Positions 27,295-36,518 of a DNA stretch of 64,000 bases are shown here, in pieces. The position numbers and the translations under genes are program-made. The DNA comes from Limnothrix sp. FACHB-406. GTDB lineage: Bacteria; Cyanobacteriota; Cyanobacteriia; CACIAM-69d. Below the pieces are notes generated by a model. The model saw nothing but the letters and a program-made list of their open reading frames with translations, was not told the DNA's origin and did no database searches. The stretch spans positions 186,001 to 250,000 of the forward strand of contig NZ_JACJSP010000001.1 in the NCBI RefSeq assembly GCF_014698235.1, read 5' to 3'. Numbering within the stretch: the first letter of the stretch is position 1; the number at the start of each line of letters is the position of its first letter.

Positions 27295-28620
27295 ATGCCG
27301 ACTTCCCGCCCGATCGCCCCTGAGATGATGTCAACTGCTGCCGAGCCGCTGGATCTCTTAATTTTGTCCAACGGCCCCGGAGAGGTCACCACTTGGGTGC
27401 GACCGGTGGTGCAAGCCTTGCGGCAGCAGTGGGGAGCGGATCGATCGCGCCTACGAATTTCCGTGGTTTTGGCCCCCTGTCCCAATGCAACGGGTCAGGA
27501 AGCGGCCGTGGTGCAATCATTTCCAGAAGTCGATCGGGTGCAAGGGGCTGCGGCCTTTTGGCCCTTTTTACTTTGGGGGCGGACAGCGGAAGGGTGGGAC
27601 TGGCGAGATCGAGGTGTGGTGTTGTTTTTGGGCGGCGATCAGTTCTTTGCTGTGGCGATCGCCCGCCGTTTGGGCTATGGCAGCGTGATCTATGCGGAAT
27701 GGGATTTACGCTGGCTCCGTTGGGTCGATCGCGTGGGGGTGCGGTTGCCCCGGTTGGCCACCCAAGTTCCCCCCTGGGCCACCTCCAAAGTCGCCGTGGT
27801 GGGCGATCTGATGCTGGAGGCTGGCCGTTTAACCCATTCACCACAGGGCGATCGGGAACGGCTGGCCCTGCTGCCCGGCTCCAAAAGCGCCAAACTCGCT
27901 CAAGGCGTGCCGTTATTGCTGGGTACGGCCGATCAAATTCGAGCCGATCGGCCCCAAGCGGAATTTGTGATTCCTGTGGCTCCCACGATCGACCTGTCCA
28001 CCTTGGCCCGCTATGCCGATCGCACCCATAATCCTGTAATTGACTGGGTTTCGGGCACAACAGCCCGCTTGGTAATACCCGAAGCGATCGCTCCGGCCGA
28101 TCCCCGATCGCTCCAGAACTTGCCTTACCTGGAAACCCCGGCGGGCACAAAAATTTGGCTTTGGGAGCGATCGCCCGCCTGGGACTTACTCAGCACCTGT
28201 GACCTATGCCTCACCACCGTCGGCGCAAATACGGCCGAACTAGGCGCATTGGCTCGCCCCATGTTGGTGTTGTTGCCCACCCAGCAGTTAGATGCCATGC
28301 GGGCCTGGAATGGCATTCCGGGGCTGTTGGCAAATCTGCCGGGTTTGGGCGGCCTCTTTGCCAAGCTGATTAATGGCTTTGCCTTGCGTCGGCTGGGGAT
28401 GTTGGCTTGGCCAAACCTGTGGGCCGGGGAAGCGATCGTGCCGGAACTGGTGGGGCCGCTCACGCCAACGGTTGTGGCTGACCAAGCGATCGCCCTATTG
28501 GCCAACCCCACTCAGCTTCAGGCTATGGGCGATCGGTTGCGGGCCGTGCGGGGCGAGCCGGGAGCCGCCGAAAAACTCGCCACGTTGGTTACGGAATTGC
28601 TACAGCAACCCAAAAGCTAG
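27295..28620 (+). CDS. LpxB-like glycosyltransferase-related protein
   Basis: About 441 residues from the ATG at 27295; the frame opens at a TTG at 27229 but without support, and an ATG at 27325 is another option. The sequence resembles a cyanobacterial group related to lipid-A-disaccharide synthase. It starts LLILSNGPGEVTTWVRPVVQAL (the LpxB G-E motif), with VVLFLGGDQFFAVAIARRLGY, VGDLMLEAG, LLPGSKSAKL in place of LLPGSR, and a C-terminal TTVGANTAELGALARPMLVLLP. True LpxB makes lipid A disaccharide; the role of this paralogue is unknown and it may use another acceptor. It is convergent with the NAD kinase gene, with about 108 bp between. Confidence 0.78.
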   Translation: MPTSRPIAPEMMSTAAEPLDLLILSNGPGEVTTWVRPVVQALRQQWGADRSRLRISVVLAPCPNATGQEAAVVQSFPEVDRVQGAAAFWPFLLWGRTAEGWDWRDRGVVLFLGGDQFFAVAIARRLGYGSVIYAEWDLRWLRWVDRVGVRLPRLATQVPPWATSKVAVVGDLMLEAGRLTHSPQGDRERLALLPGSKSAKLAQGVPLLLGTADQIRADRPQAEFVIPVAPTIDLSTLARYADRTHNPVIDWVSGTTARLVIPEAIAPADPRSLQNLPYLETPAGTKIWLWERSPAWDLLSTCDLCLTTVGANTAELGALARPMLVLLPTQQLDAMRAWNGIPGLLANLPGLGGLFAKLINGFALRRLGMLAWPNLWAGEAIVPELVGPLTPTVVADQAIALLANPTQLQAMGDRLRAVRGEPGAAEKLATLVTELLQQPKS

Positions 28621-28728
28621 AGAGCGGTTGGGTTTTGATTAGGTGGAGATTGAGCCTAGTGAAAATTGACCCGATACTTCGATTGACCCGGTGCTTTGAT
28701 CGGTGATGGATCCATCCTAAAGCGCCGC

Positions 28729-29667
28729 CTAGGGCAACTCCACCGAGGTGGGCTTGGCAATGTGGGGCAGCCCCCAGCCCAACTTTTCACGCAGAATTCG
28801 GAAAAACTCCGGCGGTTGCAACCGAATGAACTGGGCTGAATAGGCCGATCGATTCACCCGCACCCGATCGTCCGGCTGTACATAACATCCCGCATTCCCA
28901 TCCACCACCATCACGATCGGGTTTTGGGTTGCCGAAAAAATTGTGACCGGCTCCGTTTCGGAAAACACCAACGCCCGAGAGGCCAAGGAGTGGGGGCAAA
29001 TGGGCGCAAGTTGCAACACCGGCACTTCCGGCGCAATCACCGGCCCTCCCGACGACAGGGCATAGGCCGTGGAGCCGGTGGGCGTGGACAAAATAATGCC
29101 ATCCGCCGCAATATCCACAGGGGAGTGATGCCCGATCGCCACCTCAAAATGGCACATGCTGGTCATGGGTTCCCGGTGCAGCACCATCTCATTCAGGCAC
29201 AACACCTCCCAAAGGGGGTCATCATCCCGAAAAACCCGCACCTCCAACATGGAGCGGCTTTCCACTGAAAAATTACCCGCCAAGAGCTGTTCGATCGCGG
29301 ATGGAAGTTGGCTCAGGTAAATTTCCGTCAAAAATCCCATGTGCCCGGTGTTGACCGTCAACAGGGGTACTCCGATCGGGGCCAACTGCCGAAAGGCCGA
29401 CAGCACCGTCCCATCACCTCCCAAGACGATCGCGAAATCCAGGGATGGATCAAACCCCGGTGGCACCAACTGCTCAAGCGGCGAAGAACAAACGGGATGG
29501 TTCAGCCGCGAGCAACCTAAAATTCCACCGGATCCCGTGGTGGAAATTACCCGACAGCCCCGGGCCGACAGTTGTTCGACCAAATCTGCCGCCGTCTTTT
29601 CCGCGACGGGTTTGGCATCGTTATAGATAATTCCAACGTTGGGGCAGGCGCTGTCAGACACGGGCAA
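28729..29667 (-). CDS. nadK: NAD kinase
   Basis: 312 residues. The enzyme phosphorylates NAD to NADP, the electron acceptor of photosynthesis. Seen: the catalytic GGDGT at 83-87 in [12 protein letters not shown], the [10 protein letters not shown] loop, the NEMVLHR segment, and the nucleotide-binding [17 protein letters not shown]. Length is normal for bacterial NAD kinases. Cyanobacteria usually carry two nadK genes and I cannot tell which type this is. The neighbouring ycf39, also minus strand, lies about 130 bp upstream and encodes an NAD(P)-binding protein, but there is no proof of an operon. Confidence 0.95.
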   Translation of the reverse strand: MPVSDSACPNVGIIYNDAKPVAEKTAADLVEQLSARGCRVISTTGSGGILGCSRLNHPVCSSPLEQLVPPGFDPSLDFAIVLGGDGTVLSAFRQLAPIGVPLLTVNTGHMGFLTEIYLSQLPSAIEQLLAGNFSVESRSMLEVRVFRDDDPLWEVLCLNEMVLHREPMTSMCHFEVAIGHHSPVDIAADGIILSTPTGSTAYALSSGGPVIAPEVPVLQLAPICPHSLASRALVFSETEPVTIFSATQNPIVMVVDGNAGCYVQPDDRVRVNRSAYSAQFIRLQPPEFFRILREKLGWGLPHIAKPTSVELP

Positions 29668-29795
29668 CGACCGAAGGAGTGAGATGGGCGGGGCAAATGA
29701 GGTGGATGAGTCAGTCAGGCTAGGATTCCGTCCTGGTGACCGAATCAGGCGAAACTCATCCTATCGCGCCCCAGCCGGATGCCACTGTGATCGCC

Positions 29796-30779
29796 TTAAA
29801 ACCGCAAGGTTTTTTTACGCTTACTTTCCTTGGCCGCGATCGACTGTTCGTAGTCAATTTGCTTCAATTTCTTCAGAATTCGCCCAAAATATTCTTCCAG
29901 GTAGGCTTCCAGGGTGCTAATCTCCGCCGGATCAATGCCAAACGCGCGATAGGTTTCCGCCATCTCCGCCGTCAGCGGTTGGCCCGACGAAAACACATCC
30001 GCAAAGGCCAGGCGATCGGCCACATTCAAGCTCCACTTGAACCAGCGGGCCGCACTGCGCACTAAATTCAACAGACCCGTGGGCGGGCTGGTGATTTTGG
30101 CTTGGCGATCGGACAGTTTTTCGCAGAGGGCGATAATTTCCGCCGGAGTCCAGGCCTTGGGCCCCACCACCGGGAAGGCTTGGCGCTCCGTTTCCGTGGC
30201 CGTCAGGGCCCGCACCGCAAACTTCGCAATATCTTGGGTGTCCATGTAGGCCACGGGCGATCCCCGATCGGGCACCCACACCGATTGATTTTCCAAAATC
30301 GGGATCGCATACTGACCGATTAACCCTTGCAGAAAGCCACAGGGCCGCAGGATTGTGTAATTCATCTCCAATTGCTTCAGGTACGCCTCCGTGCAGCGCT
30401 TGACTTCCATCAGCGGCACTTTGGGAAACTGATTCGCATTCAAAATGGAGAGAAAAATGTAGCGATCGACTCCCGATTCCTTAGCCGCTTGAATCAGATT
30501 GACCTTGCCGCGCCAATCCACATCGCGCACCCCCAGGGAATCCGTTGCCCGAGCCGTGGCCGCGTCAATCACAGCGGTAATTTCACCACCGGCAAAGGAC
30601 GGGGCGATCGTCTCCGCATCGCAAATGTCGCCGCCCACCAGCTCTGCTCCCCACTCCCGCAGGAACGAAGCACGGCTGTAACTGCGAACCAGGCACCGCA
30701 CCGTGTGTCCCTCATCCAGGGCGCGACGCACGATTTGCCTGCCGAGGGTGCCGGTTCCGCCAACGACAAGAATGCTCAT
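29796..30779 (-). CDS. ycf39: Ycf39, photosystem II assembly factor
   Basis: 327 residues, an atypical short-chain dehydrogenase-like protein (NmrA type). The NADP-binding loop is GGTGTLGRQIVRRALDEGH near the N-terminus, followed by CLVRSYSRASFLREWGAELVGGDI, the family's very conserved AVIDAATAR, and LRPCGFLQGLIGQYAIPIL. In Synechocystis Ycf39 binds high-light-inducible proteins and helps deliver chlorophyll to newly made D1 during photosystem II assembly. The C-terminus after 300 is Lys-rich and variable. The active-site tyrosine/lysine pair of true dehydrogenases is not obvious, as expected for this group. It is divergent from a metal-sensing repressor over about 490 bp. Confidence 0.92.
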   Translation of the reverse strand: MSILVVGGTGTLGRQIVRRALDEGHTVRCLVRSYSRASFLREWGAELVGGDICDAETIAPSFAGGEITAVIDAATARATDSLGVRDVDWRGKVNLIQAAKESGVDRYIFLSILNANQFPKVPLMEVKRCTEAYLKQLEMNYTILRPCGFLQGLIGQYAIPILENQSVWVPDRGSPVAYMDTQDIAKFAVRALTATETERQAFPVVGPKAWTPAEIIALCEKLSDRQAKITSPPTGLLNLVRSAARWFKWSLNVADRLAFADVFSSGQPLTAEMAETYRAFGIDPAEISTLEAYLEEYFGRILKKLKQIDYEQSIAAKESKRKKTLRF

Positions 30780-31268
30780 GAGGGACTCGTTACTAATCGT
30801 TAACTTTTTATAAGATGTTATCAGAAAGCGCTAACAGCACCACAAGGTGGGATCGCAAGATTTGCAATTAACCACCGTCAACCGACCCTAATTCCTAGGA
30901 TTCCAGCGCTTTGCGCTTCGGGGCCAGTCTCTTCTCATTTTCCACGGAGCTGAGCTGGGCTGGTGTGATCCCGGCTTGCTAGGCTCATCCATCTCCGAAA
31001 GCGACACGATATGGTGTGGGAAGGATCTTGAAACCATAGGGATCGCTTCTCGAAGCCTCGCTCAGGGATTGTTTTCTCCTATCGCCTCACACAAGCCAAT
31101 CATTTTTCGTTCTCTGTTCCCGAAAAACGAAACGCAGTACCCTGGTTGTGATTGGTTTTGATCGCAAGTGAGTCGTACTAGAGAATTAAGAGCACCATAA
31201 CTCCCGCACGGGGTCTGGGCTTGGCATCGAGCAGTTAATGCAACGTAGTACTGACAAGGATTCTGGGT
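30780..31268. other. Intergenic region, no gene seen
   Basis: 489 bp between the divergent ycf39 and the SmtB-like gene. I looked for the SmtB/ZiaR-type 12-2-12 operator near the repressor start and found none. No convincing ORF is present. Confidence 0.45.
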
Positions 31269-31691
31269 ATGGCTGCCGATCACTCCTGCATAGAGCTATC
31301 CACGATAAGTCCCTCAACCCGTTTGGCGATCGACAAGCGATCGCCCGATGGATCAACAACACCGGCTCCCTTGGTGGAGAATGCCTTGGGCGATCGGGTG
31401 CTTTCCACCAACATGGCCCAGCGGATGGCGGAGGTGTTTGCCCTGTTGGGTGACCCAAACCGCCTGCGGATTTTGTCAGCCCTGGTTCATCAAGAACTTT
31501 GTGTTTGCGACTTGGCTGAAGCCGTTGGCATGAGTGAATCGGCCGTGTCCCATCAGTTGCGGGCCTTGCGCAGCCAGCGCTTGGTGGCTTACCGCAAACA
31601 GGGCCGCCATGTCTATTACCGACTCAAAGACAGCCACATCCTGGTGCTCTATCAACAGGTCTTGGAGCATTTACAGGAACCGGATGATTAG
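31269..31691 (+). CDS. ArsR/SmtB-family metal-sensing repressor (ZiaR/BxmR-like)
   Basis: 140 residues. A winged-helix repressor that should leave DNA when it binds zinc or related metals. The recognition helix is [18 protein letters not shown], then [12 protein letters not shown]. Both known metal sites can be read: a CVC pair at C78 and C80 in ELCVCDL (alpha3, as in ZiaR and BxmR), and the full alpha5 set D121, H123, H134 and E137 ([17 protein letters not shown]), as in SmtB. The ~48-residue N-terminal arm has a Cys at position 7 that could complete alpha3N. No metallothionein or P-type ATPase gene is next to it, so its target lies elsewhere. It is convergent with trmD, 5 bp away. Confidence 0.9.
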   Translation: MAADHSCIELSTISPSTRLAIDKRSPDGSTTPAPLVENALGDRVLSTNMAQRMAEVFALLGDPNRLRILSALVHQELCVCDLAEAVGMSESAVSHQLRALRSQRLVAYRKQGRHVYYRLKDSHILVLYQQVLEHLQEPDD

Positions 31692-31696
31692 CGGCC

Positions 31697-32863
31697 CTAG
31701 CGCAACAGTTGCCGCAGCTCAGCCAGATCGGCCGATCGCCCCAGCCGTTCCTTGTAGGCAATCAGATGATGGAGCGACTGCACCCATAGGGATTGGCCAA
31801 AGTAGCGGGTGCGATGGGCGGTTTTGAGATCAGTATTCAGGGGCAAGCGTTTTTGCCCTCGAATGGCGTAGGCGGCTTCGTCAGCGCAAAGATCAACCAA
31901 CAACCCATTCACATTGAGCCGCAATAATAAGAGGTCAAATTCCGCGTCAATGTAACGATCGGGCGGGGCGATCGCCCAATCTTGAAAGCAGGCATAGGCC
32001 CGATCAAAATCAGCGATCGCCACATCAATATCCAAATCATGCAGGGGCCAAGCGGAGCCATAGAGATTTCCCGCCAGGCCCCCCGTCACTTGGTAGCGAA
32101 TTTGGTGGGTTTCTAGGCGCTGAATCACCCATTGCACCTGAGTCCACTGATCGGGCCCCATGCAAGGGGGATGGGTCGGCAAGGGGGCGGGGGGGCGATC
32201 CAAATCTGGACGACGCTCGCGGGTGCGCAAAATTTGTTCTTCGCGCCGCCATTGCTCGATCGCCCCGTGATTTCCAGACATCAAAACCGCAGGCACGGTT
32301 AGCCCCCGAAACTCCGGCGGCCGGGTGTAGTGCGGATAATCCAGCAGCGGTTCCTCAAAGCTTTCGGCCTTCAAGGATTCTTCCTTGCCCACCGTGCCCG
32401 GCTGAAGACGCAACACCCCATTGAGAAGGGTGAGGGCCGGAATTTCGCCGCAGGTCAGCACAAAATCCCCCAAGGACACTTCCCGATCGACCAGGCTCAT
32501 TACCCGCTCATCCACCCCTTCGTAATGCCCACAGAGCAACACCAGTTGATCGCAATTGGCAGATAGGGCCTTAAACAGGGATTGGGTCATGGGTTGCCCT
32601 TGGGGCGTGAAGTAAATCACTTCCCGACGAGGCAGTTGCGGCAAAGAGTCGAGGGCCGCCGCGATCGGCTCCGGCTTCATCACCATGCCCACGCCACCAC
32701 CGTAGGGTTCATCGTCCACTTTCCGATGTTTGTCCGTGGCGAAGTCCCGGGGATTGGTGACAAAGACTTCGGCAATTTGTTTTTGCAGCGCTTTGCCCAC
32801 CAAGCCCGATCGCAGGGGGGATTCAAAAAAGTCTGGAAACAGGGTGACAAGGTCAAAGCGCAT
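31697..32863 (-). CDS. trmD: tRNA (guanine-37-N1) methyltransferase fused to a nucleotidyltransferase-like domain
   Basis: 388 residues against about 230-255 for TrmD. Residues 1-220 are a full TrmD: LFPDFFESPLRSGLVGKAL, the deep-knot loops LCGHYEGVDERV and GDFVLTCGEIPAL, and the C-terminal VLMSGNHGAIEQWRREE. It methylates G37 of tRNA next to the anticodon. After a Pro-rich linker (about 222-236) residues 237-388 resemble a small nucleotidyltransferase of the DNA polymerase beta superfamily: GGLAGNLYGS (G261, G262), then aspartates D276, D278 and D280 in HDLDIDV, and a later acidic LLVDLCAD. The second part has no relation to known TrmD function. One uninterrupted frame covers both halves. 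Convergent with the metal-sensor gene. Confidence 0.9.
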   Translation of the reverse strand: MRFDLVTLFPDFFESPLRSGLVGKALQKQIAEVFVTNPRDFATDKHRKVDDEPYGGGVGMVMKPEPIAAALDSLPQLPRREVIYFTPQGQPMTQSLFKALSANCDQLVLLCGHYEGVDERVMSLVDREVSLGDFVLTCGEIPALTLLNGVLRLQPGTVGKEESLKAESFEEPLLDYPHYTRPPEFRGLTVPAVLMSGNHGAIEQWRREEQILRTRERRPDLDRPPAPLPTHPPCMGPDQWTQVQWVIQRLETHQIRYQVTGGLAGNLYGSAWPLHDLDIDVAIADFDRAYACFQDWAIAPPDRYIDAEFDLLLLRLNVNGLLVDLCADEAAYAIRGQKRLPLNTDLKTAHRTRYFGQSLWVQSLHHLIAYKERLGRSADLAELRQLLR

Positions 32864-33152
32864 GGTTGAACAATCTAAAAAAACGCGCTAAAACAACGCA
32901 ACCGCTGGGGGGTTTTGCCATGGGCCTTGGCCTTGGGGCAATGTCGCCATCCAAACCAATGTCCTGAGCATCCCAATGATTGCGTTGATTGCGTTGTTTA
33001 GACTAGCTGTTGAACAGCCCAGTTTGGCAAGGGGCGGCAATTCGGAAATTGCGGAAGACTCGAATTTTGAAAGAATCTTGACCGAGACTTCGGCCACCGT
33101 CCGCCCGCTCACTGGCTTTTACTGACCGGGTAAGATTACTGACTGAGTAAGA

Positions 33153-33800
33153 TTACTTACCGGGTAAGAATTGCCCGATCGCGTCGCGAATTTCGTTGGC
33201 CATGCCCATGGCTCCGGCCGCATCCAGGCGCACGACGCTGGGGCCGTAGTCTTCTAGCACTTCCAAAACCGAAATTTTGCCATCGTCCATAATCGCCGTG
33301 ACTAGGGCCCCGCGCAGGGCGTAGAAGTTACCCCGATCATAGGGGGGGTAAATGACTTCGCTCACCCGCTTCAGCAACCGCTCACCCACGAAACCATAGG
33401 ACAGTTTCACTGCGTCGGCGGGATCAATGCCCAAAACTTTCAGGTCGATCGAGGTGTTCAGATAGCCCCGCAGGCGATCGCGCGGCACCTTGCCATAGGA
33501 TTCGATTTGACCCAGCAAACTATTAAAGCTATCGGAAACCGGTTTATCAGCCGCAAAGGCTTGCAGATCCTTCAGGGTGGCACTGACCCCGATCGGGCCA
33601 TAGCGAATTTGAACCTGATCCGCCGCCTGGGCCATGGGAGCCAGCGACAACAACGCCGCTCCAGCCCCCAGCAGGGCCCAACGCCCGCGACGCAACAGGC
33701 AAGAAAGGGATTTTGCCGGGGCAGCACCCAGCGGGCTAGCAGGGGCGATCGCACACCCCGGCCCGGAATCCGACAAGAGAGAACCTACAGACATAACCAT
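33153..33800 (-). CDS. Secreted DUF1400 protein (copy B)
   Basis: About 215 residues from the ATG at 33800. The start is favoured by an AAGGACGG before it and because the longer frame runs through a 15-bp tandem repeat. After a signal-like segment (WALLGAGAALLSLAPMAQA) the mature part reads QVQIRYGPIGVSATLKDLQAFAADKP, VPRDRLRGYLN and NFYALRGALVTAIMDDGKISVLEVLEDYG. This is the DUF1400 pattern, a domain usually placed before an alpha/beta hydrolase in cyanobacterial exported proteins; here no hydrolase part follows. Function unknown. A relative of the same family lies upstream (34058-35032), same strand. Confidence 0.72.
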   Translation of the reverse strand: MVMSVGSLLSDSGPGCAIAPASPLGAAPAKSLSCLLRRGRWALLGAGAALLSLAPMAQAADQVQIRYGPIGVSATLKDLQAFAADKPVSDSFNSLLGQIESYGKVPRDRLRGYLNTSIDLKVLGIDPADAVKLSYGFVGERLLKRVSEVIYPPYDRGNFYALRGALVTAIMDDGKISVLEVLEDYGPSVVRLDAAGAMGMANEIRDAIGQFLPGK

Positions 33801-33817
33801 CAGCAGTACCGTCCTTG

Positions 33818-33847
33818 GATGGGGACTCGTGGGATGGGGACTCGTGG
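33818..33847. repeat. 15-bp direct tandem repeat, 2 units
   Basis: GGATGGGGACTCGTG is repeated head to tail just upstream of the preferred start of the DUF1400 gene, giving a PHPTSPHP artefact if the frame is read through. Confidence 0.7.
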
Positions 33848-34057
33848 CCGAGTGACAGTACTTTTGCACCGTTTCGGCCAACGCTTCAGCATCAGAGACT
33901 TCAGGGAGTCGCAACCAGTTTGCATTGATGGTTGATGGCAATCAAGTTTGCAATGGTGTTTGTTTGCAAGTCAGTTTGCGATCAAATTCAATCAGACTGG
34001 TTGCTGCCTCGGTGTGGCGGCCCGGGTCAGGGGAAATCGTCAAGAACCGCAGGGGTC

Positions 34058-35032
34058 TTACATCACCGCCCGACAGGCTGCACCCCGATTCACCGGCAAC
34101 CCGAGGACTTCCATCATGGCTGCCATGAACCCACTAACGCGCCCTTCATAAGGTTTCAGATCGATTTGGCTTACGTCGATCGATCCCAATTCCGACAGCA
34201 GCGCCGAAAAGTCCCCAGCGGCCGCCTTTTGCAGCAGTGAACCAACATTCACTTGGCGCAACAGTTTATCCAGGTCAGAACCCGGGTCGATCGTGCCAAA
34301 GGCCTGAATTGCCCCTTGAATCTTGCTGATGTCGCTGCTGGTCACCCCGGCTTCTGAGAGCAGTTGGTTCAGCTTGGCCGAATCCATGCTGGTCAGTTCC
34401 CGCACGGTCAGACCGCCCACCTTGCTGATAATCGGTTGCACCTTGGTTTTAACGCGGGTATAGATTTTGAGTGCTTCCCCCGCATCCACCGTCATGGTTT
34501 TCGGTTCAAGCTGCATCAACACATCCAAGGCCGTGACGGGTGCTGCCGAAGCGCGGGACAGCACCTTCTCGATCGCGGCGGTCAGGGGCTGAGCATTGCC
34601 TTGGGCGTTGTCGGCATAAAGCACCTGGCTAATGGAGCCGATCACCAACTCACCGGGACAGCTCTTCAACACGGACGGAGCCGTGCGAGCCGCCGCGCTG
34701 CCCACTTGGAAGGGGCTTTTCAAAATCCGTTGCAAATCAGCCCGGCTCACTTGCTTGGCCACGTTGGGATCGCTCAGCAGTTGCCCAAAGTCGCCGCTGG
34801 CTTGCCCCGTTTCCGCAAAGGTTTTCAGCTCTGCCATGGTGATATCCACATCACCCAGGCCCGGTAACCGCAACACTAACTTATCTAGGGCCAGGGCCTG
34901 ACCGGCGGCCAAGGCAATCGCCAAGCTACTTCCCAGGGCCACGCTGCCGACTCGGCCAATCCAGCGAATGGCACGTTGACCCAACAGGGGAGGTTGCTGA
35001 ACTGCTTGAGGTTGTTTGATCGATCGAGCCAT
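34058..35032 (-). CDS. Secreted DUF1400-like protein (copy A)
   Basis: About 324 residues from the ATG at 35032, set by an AAGGAGAAGGAG Shine-Dalgarno about 9 nt before it. The signal sequence is GSVALGSSLAIALAAGQALA. The mature chain starts LDKLVLRLPGLGDVDITMAELKTFAETGQ and has a later SPFQVGSAAARTAPSVLKSCPGELVIGSISQVLY, plus AQPLTAAIEKVLSRASAAPVTALDVLMQ. These match the DUF1400 layout seen in its neighbour. The C-terminal half is helical and Ser/Leu-rich, with no hydrolase motif. Probably periplasmic or wall-associated; function unknown. It is divergent from the SDR gene over about 325 bp. Confidence 0.7.
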   Translation of the reverse strand: MARSIKQPQAVQQPPLLGQRAIRWIGRVGSVALGSSLAIALAAGQALALDKLVLRLPGLGDVDITMAELKTFAETGQASGDFGQLLSDPNVAKQVSRADLQRILKSPFQVGSAAARTAPSVLKSCPGELVIGSISQVLYADNAQGNAQPLTAAIEKVLSRASAAPVTALDVLMQLEPKTMTVDAGEALKIYTRVKTKVQPIISKVGGLTVRELTSMDSAKLNQLLSEAGVTSSDISKIQGAIQAFGTIDPGSDLDKLLRQVNVGSLLQKAAAGDFSALLSELGSIDVSQIDLKPYEGRVSGFMAAMMEVLGLPVNRGAACRAVM

Positions 35033-35357
35033 GATCCACTCCTTCTCCTTTCTCAATCGGGTTGATACCTGTTTCAACCCAAAATTCAACCCAAAATAGG
35101 GTCAGGTACTAATGTTCAGGCATTCGTTCAGGCATCTGTATCAGGCTACATCTGACCGCTGATTAGCCCCGCCACCCATGCCCGATTACTATCGGCTGCT
35201 TCATGGGGGTCTGTTGTCCAGAATGGCACGGTTTCCAAACCGGCATTTACCTGGGAACCTGTCCAGCAGTGCCATTGGCGCAATTGGCACAGTATCGATC
35301 CTAAGCTTTCCTTCACGATTGAACCTTCTTGATTGCCCCAAGTTGAGAGGCTATTCC
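35033..35357. other. Intergenic region between DUF1400 copy A and the SDR gene
   Basis: 325 bp divergent region. It contains the Shine-Dalgarno of the DUF1400 gene at its left edge and GAGAGG before the SDR start. The in-frame extension of the SDR to 35178 has no dehydrogenase character. No other gene is seen. Confidence 0.45.
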
Positions 35358-36152
35358 ATGGCAACAGCCCTAATTACCGGCGCTTCTAGTGGCATTGGTG
35401 CAGCCTTTGCCCAAGCCCTGGCCGCCCGTGGTGTGAGTGTGATTTTGACGGCTCGATCGACCGAAAAACTCCAACCGTTAGCCCAGTCCCTAACTACCCA
35501 ATTTGGGATCCAGGCGATCGCCCTGCCGCTTGACCTCAGTGAGCCGGGCGCGGCCGACCAGTTGGCCGCCCAAGTCAAAGCCCTTGGTCAGCCGATCGAC
35601 TGGTTAATTAACAATGCTGGCTTCGGAGACTTTGGGGAATTCGCCACTCGGGACTTGACCAAGCAGCGGGCCATGTTGAACCTGAACGTGGTGGCCCTGA
35701 CGGAGCTAACACACCACTTCTTGCAACCGATGCTTGATCGGGGCCAAGGACAAATCATCAACGTTGCCTCCACCGCTGCCTTTCAGCCCATTCCCTACCT
35801 CTCGCTCTATGCCGCCACCAAGGCCTTCGTCCTCAGCTTCAGCGAGGGCCTGTGGGTTGAGTGCCAAGGCCGCGGTGTGCGGGTGATGGCCCTTTGTCCG
35901 GGTCCCACCGCAACCAACTTTGCTGCGGCGGCCGAATTCCCCGGCAGCCTGAAGATGCCCAACGATATCGCCACTCCCGAGGCCGTTGTTCAAGAGGCAC
36001 TCCAGGCGATCGCCCAAGGGAAGCCCAATTGCGTTACGGGCGGCTTGGCCAATCAAATTTTGGTGAACGCCGGCCGATTCATGCCCCGCAGCAGCTTAAT
36101 CCAAGGGATTGGGAAGCTGTTTCGATCCGCTTCCACAGGATCCGAGGCTTAG
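35358..36152 (+). CDS. Short-chain dehydrogenase/reductase (DltE-like)
   Basis: 264 residues from the ATG at 35358; a GAGAGG lies about 8 nt before it and the Rossmann fold begins at once. Classical SDR: cofactor loop GASSGIG at 8-14, LINNAGFGDFGEF, and the catalytic S138, Y151 and K155 (NVASTAAF .. YLSLYAATKAF). The loop ARSTEKL after the second strand suggests NADP preference. The C-terminal PGPTATNF is typical of the DltE-like group. Substrate unknown. A strong palindromic terminator follows 10 bp after the stop. Confidence 0.92.
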   Translation: MATALITGASSGIGAAFAQALAARGVSVILTARSTEKLQPLAQSLTTQFGIQAIALPLDLSEPGAADQLAAQVKALGQPIDWLINNAGFGDFGEFATRDLTKQRAMLNLNVVALTELTHHFLQPMLDRGQGQIINVASTAAFQPIPYLSLYAATKAFVLSFSEGLWVECQGRGVRVMALCPGPTATNFAAAAEFPGSLKMPNDIATPEAVVQEALQAIAQGKPNCVTGGLANQILVNAGRFMPRSSLIQGIGKLFRSASTGSEA

Positions 36153-36161
36153 CATCCCCAT

Positions 36162-36195
36162 GAGCACCCCAAGCGCGATCGCGCTTGGGGTGCTC
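36162..36195. terminator. Perfect 34-bp palindrome, terminator-like
   Basis: The two halves GAGCACCCCAAGCGCGA and its exact complement pair without mismatch, with a HIP1 octamer (GCGATCGC) at the axis. AATTTAA follows. It sits 10 bp past the SDR stop, so a factor-independent or stem-stabilised 3' end is likely. Confidence 0.75.
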
Positions 36196-36518
36196 AATTT
36201 AACTAGCTCAATTTGATCAATTTACGAGTGATTGCGATCGATCCCATCGATCCCCAAATTGATCCCAATGCACCCCAAATTCATTCCAAATTTGCTGTGA
36301 ATCAAAACCAGATCACCAGCTCTCGTAGGTATCCCTGGCGGTTTCCCAAGGGGCGATCGCCAGGGCCCAACCTTGCCTCAACCATGACCCCAACGCCTAA
36401 AACCGCCATCAAGCCGGTTCGGTAAATACCCCTTCATCATCTCGCCCCCACGAACCACTATAGAAAGCAAGAAATACAGCCAAATTTTCCCAATCGCCTC
36501 AGAAGCAGCAATACCCCT
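36196..36518. other. dnaK upstream region
   Basis: 323 bp. It contains TATAGA at 36459-36464 as a possible -10 box; no matching -35 at 16-18 bp. There is no CIRCE inverted repeat. The 70-codon ORF here has no supporting features. Confidence 0.45.

Noticed and set aside
36196-36518. CIRCE element upstream of dnaK
   Set aside because: No TTAGCACTC-N9-GAGTGCTAA inverted repeat is present in the region.
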